Source of the DNA: Bacillus sp. (in: firmicutes)
GTDB taxonomy: Bacteria > Bacillota > Bacilli > Bacillales > JACDOC01
NCBI GenBank assembly: GCA_017656295.1
Contig: JACDOC010000001.1
Location: 186,001 to 250,000, forward strand
Reading direction: 5' to 3'
Length of the DNA stretch: 64,000 nucleotides
How positions within the stretch are numbered: position 1 is the stretch's first letter; every line of letters starts with the position of its first letter. Positions 1 through 7,395 of this stretch are shown in pieces. A program made the translations under genes and the position numbers. A model generated the notes under the pieces. That model saw only the letters and a program-made list of their open reading frames with translations. It had not been told where the DNA came from and ran no database searches.

Positions 1-1
1 A

Positions 2-520
2 GCCGTTTTATCCATGGGTGATATTGTTACTTCCTCTTCGATTAAGATGGCGGGCGATAAGTTCGATATGGAAATTCTAAATTATATTAAGAAAAAATAT
101 AAATTGTTAATCGGTGAGCGGACAGCTGAAAATATTAAAATTAATATCGGTACCGTATTCCCGGGATCTCGTAAAGAAGAAATGGATATTCGCGGCCGCG
201 ATATGGTGACAGGTCTTCCACGTACGATTACCGTAAACTCTGAAGAAATTGAAGGAGCACTTCGTGAGTCGGTATCAGTTATTGTACAAGCCGCGAAAAA
301 CGTACTGGAAAAAACTCCACCAGAATTGTCTGCGGATATTATTGATCGTGGCGTTATTTTAACAGGTGGCGGTGCATTGCTTCACGGCATTGACCAACTG
401 TTAGCAGAAGAATTAAAAGTTCCGGTATTCATCGCGGATAATCCAATGAACTGCGTAGCCATCGGAACAGGCATTATGCTTGAGAATATAGACAAGATTT
501 CAGCAAGATATCTAGGCTAA
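2..520 (+). CDS. mbl: MreB-like cell shape protein Mbl, C-terminal part (5' truncated by window edge)
   Basis: This is the last ~172 residues of an actin-fold MreB/Mbl protein that polymerises under the membrane and guides lateral wall synthesis. The reading frame is open from base 2, so the start lies outside the window. Family features seen are the VILTGGGALLHGIDQLL phosphate-binding segment near the end and the preceding DIVTSSSIKMAGDKFD stretch. The choice of mbl over mreB or mreBH rests on the downstream flhO-flhP pair, the arrangement known from B. subtilis. A strong terminator follows the stop at once. Confidence 0.9.
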   Translation, partial: AVLSMGDIVTSSSIKMAGDKFDMEILNYIKKKYKLLIGERTAENIKINIGTVFPGSRKEEMDIRGRDMVTGLPRTITVNSEEIEGALRESVSVIVQAAKNVLEKTPPELSADIIDRGVILTGGGALLHGIDQLLAEELKVPVFIADNPMNCVAIGTGIMLENIDKISARYLG

Positions 521-548
521 GAGAAAGGGGCGACCTTTCTCTTTTTTT
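521..548 (+). terminator. Rho-independent terminator of mbl
   Basis: An 8-bp stem GAGAAAGG/CCTTTCTC with a GGCGA loop is followed by seven T residues. It starts directly after the mbl stop codon. Confidence 0.9.
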
Positions 549-700
549 ACAATGACACTACCCTGAAATAATTGTGGATAATTTTTACTGTTATTCGGAA
601 TGCTCTTAACAGGATGAACATTGCTCTTTGTGTTTCCGTTTTTCGCTGTTCTTTTTGTAAAGGCTATGTTATATGTCCAAGTTATTCATATGAAGCGAAA

Positions 701-788
701 GGCGGCGACTCCAGCGGGAACAAGAAGCCGCAAGACCCATACTTGAGCGTAGCGAGGGAAGCGGCTTTCCCGCGGAAAGCGTCCGCCA
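701..788. repeat. GC-rich hairpin-forming intergenic repeat
   Basis: In an AT-rich gap of about 490 bases, this stretch is GC-rich. Its ends are complementary: GGCGGCGACTCCAGCGGGAA on the left faces TTTCCCGCGGAAAGCGTCCG on the right, with smaller stems inside. From general knowledge this resembles a dispersed intergenic element of Bacillaceae genomes. An open frame across it has no ribosome binding site and is not credible as a gene. Confidence 0.5.
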
Positions 789-1011
789 CAAGCGAAATGT
801 ATAAATATGAAAAGTATCGTTTAACAGACCTTCATGCCAATTGCCATTAGCACATCGATGAATGACCATACGTAAGAGATTATTTTACGTAGATCACTAA
901 TAGTATTTTTGGCCTAGAAATGGAAATAAATTGGCCAAAATTAGGATACCGCTGTTCCAAAGAATGGCTTATAATAAATATGAGATATTGTAACGGTTTG
1001 AGGTGAATTTT

Positions 1012-1848
1012 ATGTTCCGCGGCTTTTACACGGTAGCGTCCGGTATGATTGCTTACCAACGAAAAGCAGAAATGCTTACGAATAATATGGCGAATGTACA
1101 TACTCCAGGCTTTAAAGCCGATCAATCAGCGATGCGCGCGTTTCCAGAAATGTTATTAAAACGAATCGATGAAATGACGATACCAACGGAAAAAAAGCTT
1201 AACATCTTAAAAACACCGACAGTTGGTTCACTAAATACTGGAGTTTATATGCAAGAAGCGATTCCGAATTTTAAGCAAGGGGACTTACAAGAAACGTCGC
1301 TTCCTACTGACCTTGCCTTACTCGATGTGCTCGTTCCTACATCAGAAGAGACCGGTTTAAATGGAGCGTTGTTCTTTACCATTCAACATCCAACAGACGG
1401 TCTGCGCTATACGAGAAACGGAAACTTTACCATAGATCCTGAAGGGTTTTTAACGACATCTGCCGGATGGTATGTGCTGGATGACGAAGGGAACCGCATT
1501 CAACTACCGAATGATGATTTTATGGTCCGACCGAACGGGGTAATTGAAGCGAACGGTCAAGAAATCGCCCAAATCGGTATTGCCTTTGCGGAAAATGTGC
1601 ATGCGTTACAAAAAGATGGCGAAGGGCTGTATCGTTTACCTGAAGGAACATTACCAAACGCCAATGAAGTGGACGGTGTGCAATATCAGTTACGCCAAGG
1701 GTTTATTGAACGATCCAACGTCGATCCAACGCGGACGATGACAGATTTGTTAACCGCGTTCCGAGCCTTTGAAGCGAATCAAAAAGTGCTCCAAGCATAC
1801 GATCGAAGCATGGAAAAAGCGACGAACGAAATTGGTCGCATTGGTTAA
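1012..1848 (+). CDS. flhO: Flagellar hook-basal body (rod) protein FlhO
   Basis: A FlgF/FlgG-like flagellar rod protein of 278 residues, in the usual range. The N-terminal rod motif is MFRGFYTVASGMIAYQ, followed by TNNMANVHTPGFKAD. The C-terminal signature NVDPTRTMTDLLTAFRAFEA is the conserved helix that assembles in the rod. The start at 1012 is preferred over an in-frame GTG at 1003 because GAGGTG lies at correct spacing before it. It is followed after 26 bases by a paralogue, giving the flhO-flhP pair. The symbol rests on order after mbl. Confidence 0.85.
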   Translation: MFRGFYTVASGMIAYQRKAEMLTNNMANVHTPGFKADQSAMRAFPEMLLKRIDEMTIPTEKKLNILKTPTVGSLNTGVYMQEAIPNFKQGDLQETSLPTDLALLDVLVPTSEETGLNGALFFTIQHPTDGLRYTRNGNFTIDPEGFLTTSAGWYVLDDEGNRIQLPNDDFMVRPNGVIEANGQEIAQIGIAFAENVHALQKDGEGLYRLPEGTLPNANEVDGVQYQLRQGFIERSNVDPTRTMTDLLTAFRAFEANQKVLQAYDRSMEKATNEIGRIG

Positions 1849-1874
1849 GGCGCATCAATTAGGAGGAAATAACG

Positions 1875-2711
1875 ATGAATCGAACGATGATCATAGCATC
1901 AAATACGATGAACCAGCTCCAACAACAATTGGATATCATTAGCCACAACATAGCAAACGTGGATACGACCGGATTTAAAAAACGCACGACACCATTTAGT
2001 GAACTCATGTATCAACAGTTTAACAATCAGCCGAATCTAGAGAAAGAAGTAGGCCGTCTGACGGCAGAAGGTATTCGTCAAGGCACGGGCGCAAAACTTG
2101 CTCAGGCAGCGCTAGTATTAACACAAGGCACATTAAAACAAACTGGTCGTGACTTAGACGTCGCTATTTTAGATAAACGGCAATTTTTCAAAGTACTCGT
2201 TGCTGACGAGGACGGTGGTACGTCCATTCAATTGACACGAGACGGTGCGTTTTACCTATCACCGGTTGGGGAAAATCAATTCATGCTTGTGAACGGAAGC
2301 GGATTACCCATCGTTGATGTGAATGAAAACATCATTACCTTCGGGGCTGATGCCAAAAAATTTACCATTAGCAATAATGGCGACTTCACTGTCCAATACG
2401 ATAATGGCGCACAAGAAACGTTTGAACTTGGGATGGTTTCGATTTTAAGGCCGCAATTTTTAGAGCAAAAAGGAAACGGACTGCTCGGAATGCCGGAAAA
2501 CGTGAACGAATTGGGTGAAGATGTATGGGTCGATTTAGTAGGTGAAAATCGAACGGACATTCAAGTCGCTCAAGGAGCTTTAGAACAATCGAACGTTGAT
2601 TTAGGAAAAGAAATGACGGATATGCTACAAGTACAACGCTCCTATCAGTTTCAAGCGCGGGCGATTTCCATAGCCGATCAAATGTTAGGGCTGATTAACG
2701 GCATCCGTTAA
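1875..2711 (+). CDS. flhP: Flagellar hook-basal body (rod) protein FlhP
   Basis: This is the second rod-type flagellar protein, 278 residues, paralogous to the gene before it. Seen are the N-terminal SHNIANVDTTGFKKR motif and the C-terminal VDLGKEMTDMLQVQRSYQF helix that defines FlgE/FlgG-like axial proteins. Such proteins are exported by the flagellar type III system and lack a cleaved signal peptide, which fits the sequence. AGGAGG lies 7-8 bases before the ATG. It is probably cotranscribed with flhO. Confidence 0.85.
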   Translation: MNRTMIIASNTMNQLQQQLDIISHNIANVDTTGFKKRTTPFSELMYQQFNNQPNLEKEVGRLTAEGIRQGTGAKLAQAALVLTQGTLKQTGRDLDVAILDKRQFFKVLVADEDGGTSIQLTRDGAFYLSPVGENQFMLVNGSGLPIVDVNENIITFGADAKKFTISNNGDFTVQYDNGAQETFELGMVSILRPQFLEQKGNGLLGMPENVNELGEDVWVDLVGENRTDIQVAQGALEQSNVDLGKEMTDMLQVQRSYQFQARAISIADQMLGLINGIR

Positions 2712-2726
2712 AGGAGGCGACATGAC

Positions 2727-2996
2727 GTGGCAGAAGAAGTTCAACAAATAGTGAAAACAAGGGAAGAAGTGAAAAAAGAAAAGAAGGAAGGCGAACCTTC
2801 TTCCCGTACGAAAAAACGAGTTCGAGTTCGCTTAATTCCAATTTGGTTACGTCTAATCATCGTGGTCGTTTTAACATTCGTTTCCTTGGTGGTAGGTGCT
2901 GTAGTCGGGTACGGGGTCATCGGTGACGGAAAGCCAAGCGATACATTCAAAAAATCCACATGGACGCATATTATTGATTTAGTGAATAAAGAATAA
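2727..2996 (+). CDS. epuA: EpuA-like small membrane protein (often labelled RNA polymerase subunit beta)
   Basis: An 89-residue protein with a charged cytoplasmic N-terminus rich in Lys and Glu (1-38), a single transmembrane helix at about 41-64 (LIIVVVLTFVSLVVGAVVGY) and a short external tail. This architecture, and its place between flhP and fabZ, matches the EpuA/DUF family that databases often misname as an RNA polymerase subunit. The start is GTG at 2727, with AAAGGAGG 9 bases upstream. A competing ATG at 2722 opens only a 9-codon frame. The molecular role is not established. Confidence 0.7.
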   Translation: MAEEVQQIVKTREEVKKEKKEGEPSSRTKKRVRVRLIPIWLRLIIVVVLTFVSLVVGAVVGYGVIGDGKPSDTFKKSTWTHIIDLVNKE

Positions 2997-3035
2997 CGCC
3001 GTGGAACATTAGTAGGTGTTGTAGGAGGAATGTTC

Positions 3036-3467
3036 ATGCTAGATGTACAACAAATTAAAGAAATTATTCCCCATCGCTATCCATTTTTATTAGTCGATAA
3101 AATATTAGAAATTGAAGAAGGCCAGCGTGCGGTTGGGATAAAAAATGTTACGGCCAATGAAGAATTTTTTAACGGTCACTTCCCAGACTACCCGGTGATG
3201 CCAGGTGTTCTCATCGTTGAAGCTTTAGCCCAAGTAGGCGCAGTTGCGATGTTAAAAAAGGAAGAAAACCGTGGACGGCTTGCCTTTTTTGCAGGAATCG
3301 ATAACTGCCGCTTTAAACGCCAAGTCAAACCAGGCGACCAACTTCGCCTTGAAGTCGAAATGATTCGCGTTCGTGGCTCTATGGGTAAAGGAAAAGGTGT
3401 CGCTACAGTCGACGGCGAAATCGTCTGTGAAACAGAAATAATGTTTGCGCTCGGTGACAAACAATAA
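3036..3467 (+). CDS. fabZ: 3-hydroxyacyl-[acyl-carrier-protein] dehydratase FabZ
   Basis: FabZ removes water from 3-hydroxyacyl-ACP during fatty acid elongation in the cytosol. The 143-residue hot-dog protein shows the signature [17 protein letters not shown] and the active-site segment [20 protein letters not shown], with the catalytic His (about 48) and Glu (about 62). The start at 3036 gives the family's usual MLDVQQI N-terminus and leaves 7 bases to GGAGG; the ATG at 3030 is too close to that site. It ends the mbl-to-fabZ block and has its own terminator. Confidence 0.95.
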   Translation: MLDVQQIKEIIPHRYPFLLVDKILEIEEGQRAVGIKNVTANEEFFNGHFPDYPVMPGVLIVEALAQVGAVAMLKKEENRGRLAFFAGIDNCRFKRQVKPGDQLRLEVEMIRVRGSMGKGKGVATVDGEIVCETEIMFALGDKQ

Positions 3468-3470
3468 CGT

Positions 3471-3501
3471 AAATCCCCCAAAGTGTTTTGGGGGATTTTC
3501 T
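3471..3501 (+). terminator. Rho-independent terminator after fabZ
   Basis: A stem of AAATCCCCCAAA against TTTTGGGGGATTT with a GTG loop is followed by TTCTT. Confidence 0.9.
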
Positions 3502-3546
3502 TATTGATATGTGTATTAAGTGTGGAAGCAAAGTGTCCAATAGGAA

Positions 3547-3647
3547 GTTTTATGAGCCAATGGCGGTGTCAATGTACCAAAATAAACGTTTTATGAACAA
3601 AACCAAAGTTCTATGTGACAAATAGGGCTTTATGTGTAAAACCATAT
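3547..3647. repeat. Degenerate tandem array, 20-nt period
   Basis: Five units start near 3547, 3567, 3588, 3608 and 3627. They share a core resembling GTTTTATGWRNCAAAA, for example GTTTTATGAGCCAA, GTTTTATGAACAAAA, GTTCTATGTGACAAA and GCTTTATGTGTAAAA. The array lies between the fabZ terminator and the next gene. It is one of six such arrays in the window. Confidence 0.6.
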
Positions 3648-3762
3648 TAATAAATAACAACTTTCAAAAATTAGTTGTCATAACTTCGTCGTTTTGGGTA
3701 AAGCTAACAAAAGACCGAATGACGGTCAATAATAAGAATAACTTAATGAAAGGGGTATAACG

Positions 3763-4083
3763 ATGAGCAAACGTTTGTTACACATCATCGGTGGCTCAGC
3801 ACTAGCGGCGATGCTCATGATTGGCTGTGCCCAAAACGACCAAGAACCACCTCCGCCAGCTGACGACGTAGTTCCAGATGTTGAAGAAGACATTAATGAC
3901 GATTTAAATGGTGATGATCAAGACATGATGGACAACAATGGAGACATGCTGGATAACAATGATGCAGAGAACGATGTCAACACACCTGGTGATGAGGATC
4001 CGACTCTAGACGATAATACGGAACAAGAGGAACTCATCGAGGATGAACGTGACCGTGAAGATCAAAACAATGTAGATCAATAA
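3763..4083 (+). CDS. Small acidic putative lipoprotein, function unknown
   Basis: A 106-residue protein with an N-terminal signal peptide ending in a lipobox-like LMIGC (Cys about residue 22), so it is probably anchored to the outer membrane face. After a PPPPADD stretch, the mature part is almost all Asp, Asn, Glu and Gln, predicted disordered and strongly negative. An AAAGGGG site precedes the ATG. It stands alone between its own terminator and a repeat array. I do not recognise a specific family. Confidence 0.65.
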   Translation: MSKRLLHIIGGSALAAMLMIGCAQNDQEPPPPADDVVPDVEEDINDDLNGDDQDMMDNNGDMLDNNDAENDVNTPGDEDPTLDDNTEQEELIEDERDREDQNNVDQ

Positions 4084-4087
4084 AAGT

Positions 4088-4113
4088 GAAGCAGGGATGA
4101 ACCCTGCTTTTCT
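4088..4113 (+). terminator. Rho-independent terminator
   Basis: A stem of GAAGCAGGG against CCCTGCTTTTC with an ATGAA loop, just after the lipoprotein stop. Confidence 0.85.
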
Positions 4114-4284
4114 CATTTACAGTCTTAATAAGAATCGCTATAATAAGGTAAAGTTTGAAAGGATATGGATGTATTACCATGAATTACTCTGGTCATTATT
4201 GTTTAATCATAGTACTTTTGGTAATGTAGATATGATATAGTAAAAAAGGTGAAAACAGTATTGATTAGGGGGTACTTAAAATAG

Positions 4285-4701
4285 ATGTTAAAAGACTTAG
4301 CTTCTGGAATAAAAATCAGCATCACTCGATCCATCATGACTGTTTTTGAACAATATATGGCAAGCATTCAATGGGATGAAGATAAATATAGCTTAGAGGA
4401 TTTTATTCAAGCGTGGCGTATGTATATTACCACGGCATCGACTTGGTACGATAAAGTGAGTGATGAAATCAAAGCGAATCCATCGTTTCATGAAGAACTA
4501 GCCCAAAAAATTAACGAAACGATTGAAAAAATATTAACAACCCCACCAACCAACGAACAGATGGAAGAAATTAATAGGCTTCAAAACGAACTCGGTATTG
4601 AAAAGGATTACTCATGTAAAGCAGAAGCGAAATACGTCCTTGACGTGCTCAACGAAGAAAAAAAGAAGCGTGAACAACATACAAAGTCAACTCCTGCTTA
4701 A
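4285..4701 (+). CDS. Conserved-looking hypothetical cytoplasmic protein
   Basis: A 138-residue soluble protein, apparently mostly helical, with no signal peptide and no recognisable motif. It ends in a Lys/Glu-rich helix (LNEEKKKREQ). An AGGGGG site lies somewhat far (about 13 bases) upstream of the ATG. It is flanked by its own terminator and stands convergent to ywpF. I do not recognise the family; its place between fabZ and ywpF suggests a lineage-specific insertion in a conserved block. Confidence 0.6.
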   Translation: MLKDLASGIKISITRSIMTVFEQYMASIQWDEDKYSLEDFIQAWRMYITTASTWYDKVSDEIKANPSFHEELAQKINETIEKILTTPPTNEQMEEINRLQNELGIEKDYSCKAEAKYVLDVLNEEKKKREQHTKSTPA

Positions 4702-4718
4702 AGCGGGGGTTTTTTATT
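4691..4718 (+). terminator. Rho-independent terminator
   Basis: A 7-bp stem CTCCTGC/GCGGGGG, including wobble pairs, with a TTAAA loop and six T residues. It overlaps the stop codon of the preceding gene. Confidence 0.75.
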
Positions 4719-4801
4719 TATTATGGTTGGAAACAGTCTTTTCATTCGGGAACCTTGACCTCAGATGAAATTTTCCCGGAACCTAACCCAATCCCCAGAA
4801 G

Positions 4802-4850
4802 AAAAAAGCTAACCCAACCAAGCTTCACAGCGATGTTGAGTTAGCTTTTT
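4802..4850 (-). terminator. Bidirectional terminator overlapping the ywpF stop
   Basis: AAAAAAGCTAACCCAAC pairs with GTTGAGTTAGCTTTTT across a 16-base loop. The T-run on the minus strand serves ywpF, whose stop codon lies inside the stem. Confidence 0.75.
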
Positions 4851-5281
4851 GATTGTTCTCGCTCTTTTAGGCGCGGCTTTTCTTTCATTTTTTCTTTAAA
4901 CGTATTGACAAGTGTTTGACCGGACAATCCTTCGTCGACTAAATTTTGTAACAATAGTTCTGCGTATTCACTGCGCGCTTTTTTGAGTTTTGCTTCGAAT
5001 AAGATGCTGAGGTGTTCATCCATTTTTTTTACGCAACGGATATGGCAGGTAAACAGAGCAGGATCGTTCGCTGCGTGAGTGATGACGACTTGTACTTCGA
5101 TATCGTTTGGTTGTTGTTGCAAGTCGCGGAAGTAATCGTAGTACGACCCATCAATAAAGGCTTCGATTAACCATGTCCGATTTTCATCTTCCTTATTAAT
5201 AATCAACCCATCGATCAATTCAATATTTCGAAGTTGATGCTCTTCGACGATGTGCAGCGAAATGATTTTAAAAGTTTTCAT
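4841..5281 (-). CDS. ywpF: YwpF-like family protein
   Basis: A 146-residue cytoplasmic protein that I assign to the YwpF family from its start MKTFKIISLHIVEE, its length, and its place beside ssbB as in B. subtilis. The body is a mixed beta/alpha domain (1-110), followed by a charged C-terminal helix. No catalytic motif is visible. The ATG has a good AAGGAGG site upstream on the minus strand. Function is unknown. It is divergent from ssbB across a 317-base gap that holds a K-box. Confidence 0.7.
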   Translation of the reverse strand: MKTFKIISLHIVEEHQLRNIELIDGLIINKEDENRTWLIEAFIDGSYYDYFRDLQQQPNDIEVQVVITHAANDPALFTCHIRCVKKMDEHLSILFEAKLKKARSEYAELLLQNLVDEGLSGQTLVNTFKEKMKEKPRLKEREQSKS

Positions 5282-5430
5282 ATCAATCCTCCTTAAGGAG
5301 TGTGAGGTAACGTCAACGACATTTCACGTCTAGATTTGAATTGATTATACCATACAAACTGGAAAATACTAAATGTTCTAATGAATGAAAGCACACGTGT
5401 CGAACGATGAAAAAAAATGAGGAAAATGGT

Positions 5431-5474
5431 AAAAATCGATTTTTAGATTCAATCTACGTTTAAAATTTGATTTT
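5431..5474 (+). promoter_or_regulatory. ComK-binding K-box upstream of ssbB
   Basis: Two AT-boxes of the form AAAA-N5-TTTT lie at 5431-5443 (AAAAATCGATTTT) and 5462-5474 (AAAATTTGATTTT). They are separated by exactly 18 bases, one of the spacings accepted for ComK dimers. The pair sits about 125 bases before the ssbB start. B. subtilis ssbB is a known ComK target, so this is likely a working competence switch. Confidence 0.7.
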
Positions 5475-5598
5475 CGCTAAGGAATTAAGTCATATTCACC
5501 TAAAAAGAGGCTCGAAAATCGAAATTTCCACATTTTACTATGCATCATAAAGCAAGTATGATGGAACTAACTTAGACGGAATGAGGTGAGATAGTAAT

Positions 5599-5955
5599 AT
5601 GATTAACCAGGTGACCTTAGTCGGGCGATTAACGAAAGATCCTCAACTTCGGTATACCTCGGAAGGCCGTGCGGTATTAAATGTGACGTTGGCGGTAAAC
5701 CGGCCGTACCGTAATGAAAATGGGGAGTCAACAGCAGATTTTGTGTTATGTACCTTATGGAATCGAACGGCCGAAAACACGGCTAAATATTGTCAAAAAG
5801 GATCTGTCTTAGGTGTTACCGGGCGGCTTCAAACGAGAAACTATGAAAACCAAGAAGGGAAAAAAGTGTATGTTACTGAAGTCATCGCGGATTCAGTCAA
5901 ATTTTTAGGGGGAAAGCCTGCAGAAGATCGTTCGCTGCATCCGTTAGAAAAATAG
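5599..5955 (+). CDS. ssbB: Single-stranded DNA-binding protein, competence type SsbB
   Basis: A 118-residue SSB with one OB fold ([20 protein letters not shown] at the N-terminus and aromatic/basic DNA-contact residues through about 105). It lacks the long linker and the acidic DDDIPF-type tip of housekeeping SsbA. This is typical of SsbB, which coats incoming single strands during transformation. The ATG has GAGGTGAG upstream. Short length, genomic position and the K-box all support SsbB over SsbA. Confidence 0.9.
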   Translation: MINQVTLVGRLTKDPQLRYTSEGRAVLNVTLAVNRPYRNENGESTADFVLCTLWNRTAENTAKYCQKGSVLGVTGRLQTRNYENQEGKKVYVTEVIADSVKFLGGKPAEDRSLHPLEK

Positions 5956-6032
5956 TGGCAGCCCTTATGTGCACAAGCCCCCGACAAAGGAGGTGATGCC
6001 ACGAAAAGGTTGGTGTAAGGAGGTGTGTTCAG

Positions 6033-6173
6033 GTGGAACCGATGTATCAACAAATTCGACGTACCGAGCTTCTTGTCCAAGATTTGATCCGCTTAGTCGC
6101 TAAAGCGCACGACCGAATATCGCAATTAGAAGCGCAAGTCACCGAGTTAACTGACAAAGCTCGTCAAAGTTGA
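6033..6173 (+). CDS. 46-residue coiled-coil peptide downstream of ssbB
   Basis: A GTG start with TAAGGAGG 9 bases upstream opens 46 codons reading roughly MEPMYQQIRRTELL then AHDRISQLEAQVTELTDKA. The second half has a clear heptad pattern, so the peptide likely dimerises. It follows ssbB by 77 bases and is closed by a terminator, so it is probably cotranscribed. Just upstream, another AAAGGAGG site precedes a 7-codon frame (ATG at 5994). I do not recognise a family. Confidence 0.55.
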   Translation: MEPMYQQIRRTELLVQDLIRLVAKAHDRISQLEAQVTELTDKARQS

Positions 6174-6249
6174 TTTGATTCATTCACATACTTGCCCCAA
6201 GAGAGAATCGTTCCTTGTATATCCCCTCTACGTCCTCGCAAATATAGCC

Positions 6250-6281
6250 GGCATCGTCCTTCCCGCCGGCTTTTTTCTTTA
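6250..6281 (+). terminator. Rho-independent terminator after the ssbB unit
   Basis: AGCCGGC pairs with GCCGGCT around a 12-base loop, followed by TTTTTCTTT. The T-run touches the end of the convergent XRE gene. Confidence 0.85.
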
Positions 6282-6677
6282 AATCTTTTCTTTTTTAAAA
6301 AACTGCGTTAAATGAACAAGTTGCTTCACCGATAAGTCCCGCTTTTTTTGTGGAAAATGATAAATCTCGACTAACGATTGTTGCAGCTCTGGATATTCCT
6401 TTAACAATTGATGAATTCGCTCTAAATCGGATTTTTCGAACCGTTCCCGCAGTACAGAGGCAGACGACTGAACGGTCTCTTCATCGGTAGGAAATAACGT
6501 GGTAATCGGCGCATCGTATACGTGTAAAATTTTTTCAATCATTTCCGCTGGAATCGATTGTTGGCCGTTCTCATAACGAGACAATGTCGCACGGGAAATG
6601 TTTAACCGTTTCGCGGCTTCTTCTTGTGTCAATCCTCGTAATTTACGAAGTTCCGTAATTTTATGTACAAGGGACAT
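6279..6677 (-). CDS. XRE-family transcriptional regulator
   Basis: A 132-residue protein with an N-terminal Cro/C1 helix-turn-helix at about 6-60 (LRKLRGLTQEEAAKRLNISR then ATLSRYENGQQSIP). The C-terminal half is charged and helical, perhaps for dimerisation. It is convergent with the ssbB unit and divergent from the next gene. A likely target is its own promoter in the 6678-6897 gap, where ATGTTCATAATATGAACGT is an imperfect palindrome near 6751. The ligand or signal is unknown. Confidence 0.8.
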   Translation of the reverse strand: MSLVHKITELRKLRGLTQEEAAKRLNISRATLSRYENGQQSIPAEMIEKILHVYDAPITTLFPTDEETVQSSASVLRERFEKSDLERIHQLLKEYPELQQSLVEIYHFPQKKRDLSVKQLVHLTQFFKKEKI

Positions 6678-6897
6678 TCATATTCACCCTTAATCTTTCA
6701 GACATTATTATTTTCAAGATAACGGTTTTTCCCGTTCATTTCCTGCAGATGTTCATAATATGAACGTCAATTTATGTTCATTTTTAAAAGCTCGCGAAAA
6801 AAAGATGAAGGAGATACGAAAAATTTGTAGAATAGTATGGAAGTAACAGGAAAATTGTACCATTTTCAATTATTTTGTAGGCCAAAAGGAGGGTGTC

Positions 6898-7395
6898 ATG
6901 CTGGTGAAAAGAAATATTTTACTTCGATCCGATGATGCATTGCCGCCACCAAATGAAAAATTTAGTCTCATTATGAAAGGAAAGAAAAATTTAAAAAGCG
7001 GATGGGTTATTGCCCCCAGCCTTTCATTTGCAGAAGCGCTTCAAGGAATTGCCTTATCGGATACAATGCTATCGCGTGAAGAACCAACTCCTTACCTGCG
7101 AATACCTCTACAGTCACCAAATTCCTGCCTGAAAGTTTGTATTCATACGTATCATGTCACCTGGGAAGTTCTTGTGACGATGGATGTCATGAAACGAATG
7201 TTAACGATTGAACAGATTTTTCCCTCAACACCGAAAATACCGGAGGAGATATTAGAAGAGTTGTATTCTTGTTTTCTTATTAAAAAAGGTTCCTCGATCA
7301 TGTGGTTAGGAAAGTGGAAGCAACCAAACGATCACAAAAAAGAACGGCTTTACTCTTTTCATATCGAAAGAGAAAAGCCGTCTCCATCCTCTTAA
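6898..7395 (+). CDS. Hypothetical protein, 165 residues, overlapping ywqA end to end
   Basis: A soluble protein without signal peptide or recognised motif. AAAAGGAGGG precedes the ATG at good spacing. The last codons overlap the stop of the convergent ywqA gene by 4 bases. Its 3' end contains a hairpin (ACGGCTTTACTCTTTT against AAAGAGAAAAGCCGT, 7344-7382) that probably ends ywqA transcripts from the other side, so coding and terminator functions overlap. Family unknown. Confidence 0.6.
   Translation: MLVKRNILLRSDDALPPPNEKFSLIMKGKKNLKSGWVIAPSLSFAEALQGIALSDTMLSREEPTPYLRIPLQSPNSCLKVCIHTYHVTWEVLVTMDVMKRMLTIEQIFPSTPKIPEEILEELYSCFLIKKGSSIMWLGKWKQPNDHKKERLYSFHIEREKPSPSS

Noticed and set aside
572-850. 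Open frame of 92 codons between mbl and flhO
   Set aside because: It crosses the GC-rich hairpin repeat, lacks a ribosome site and has an implausible composition.
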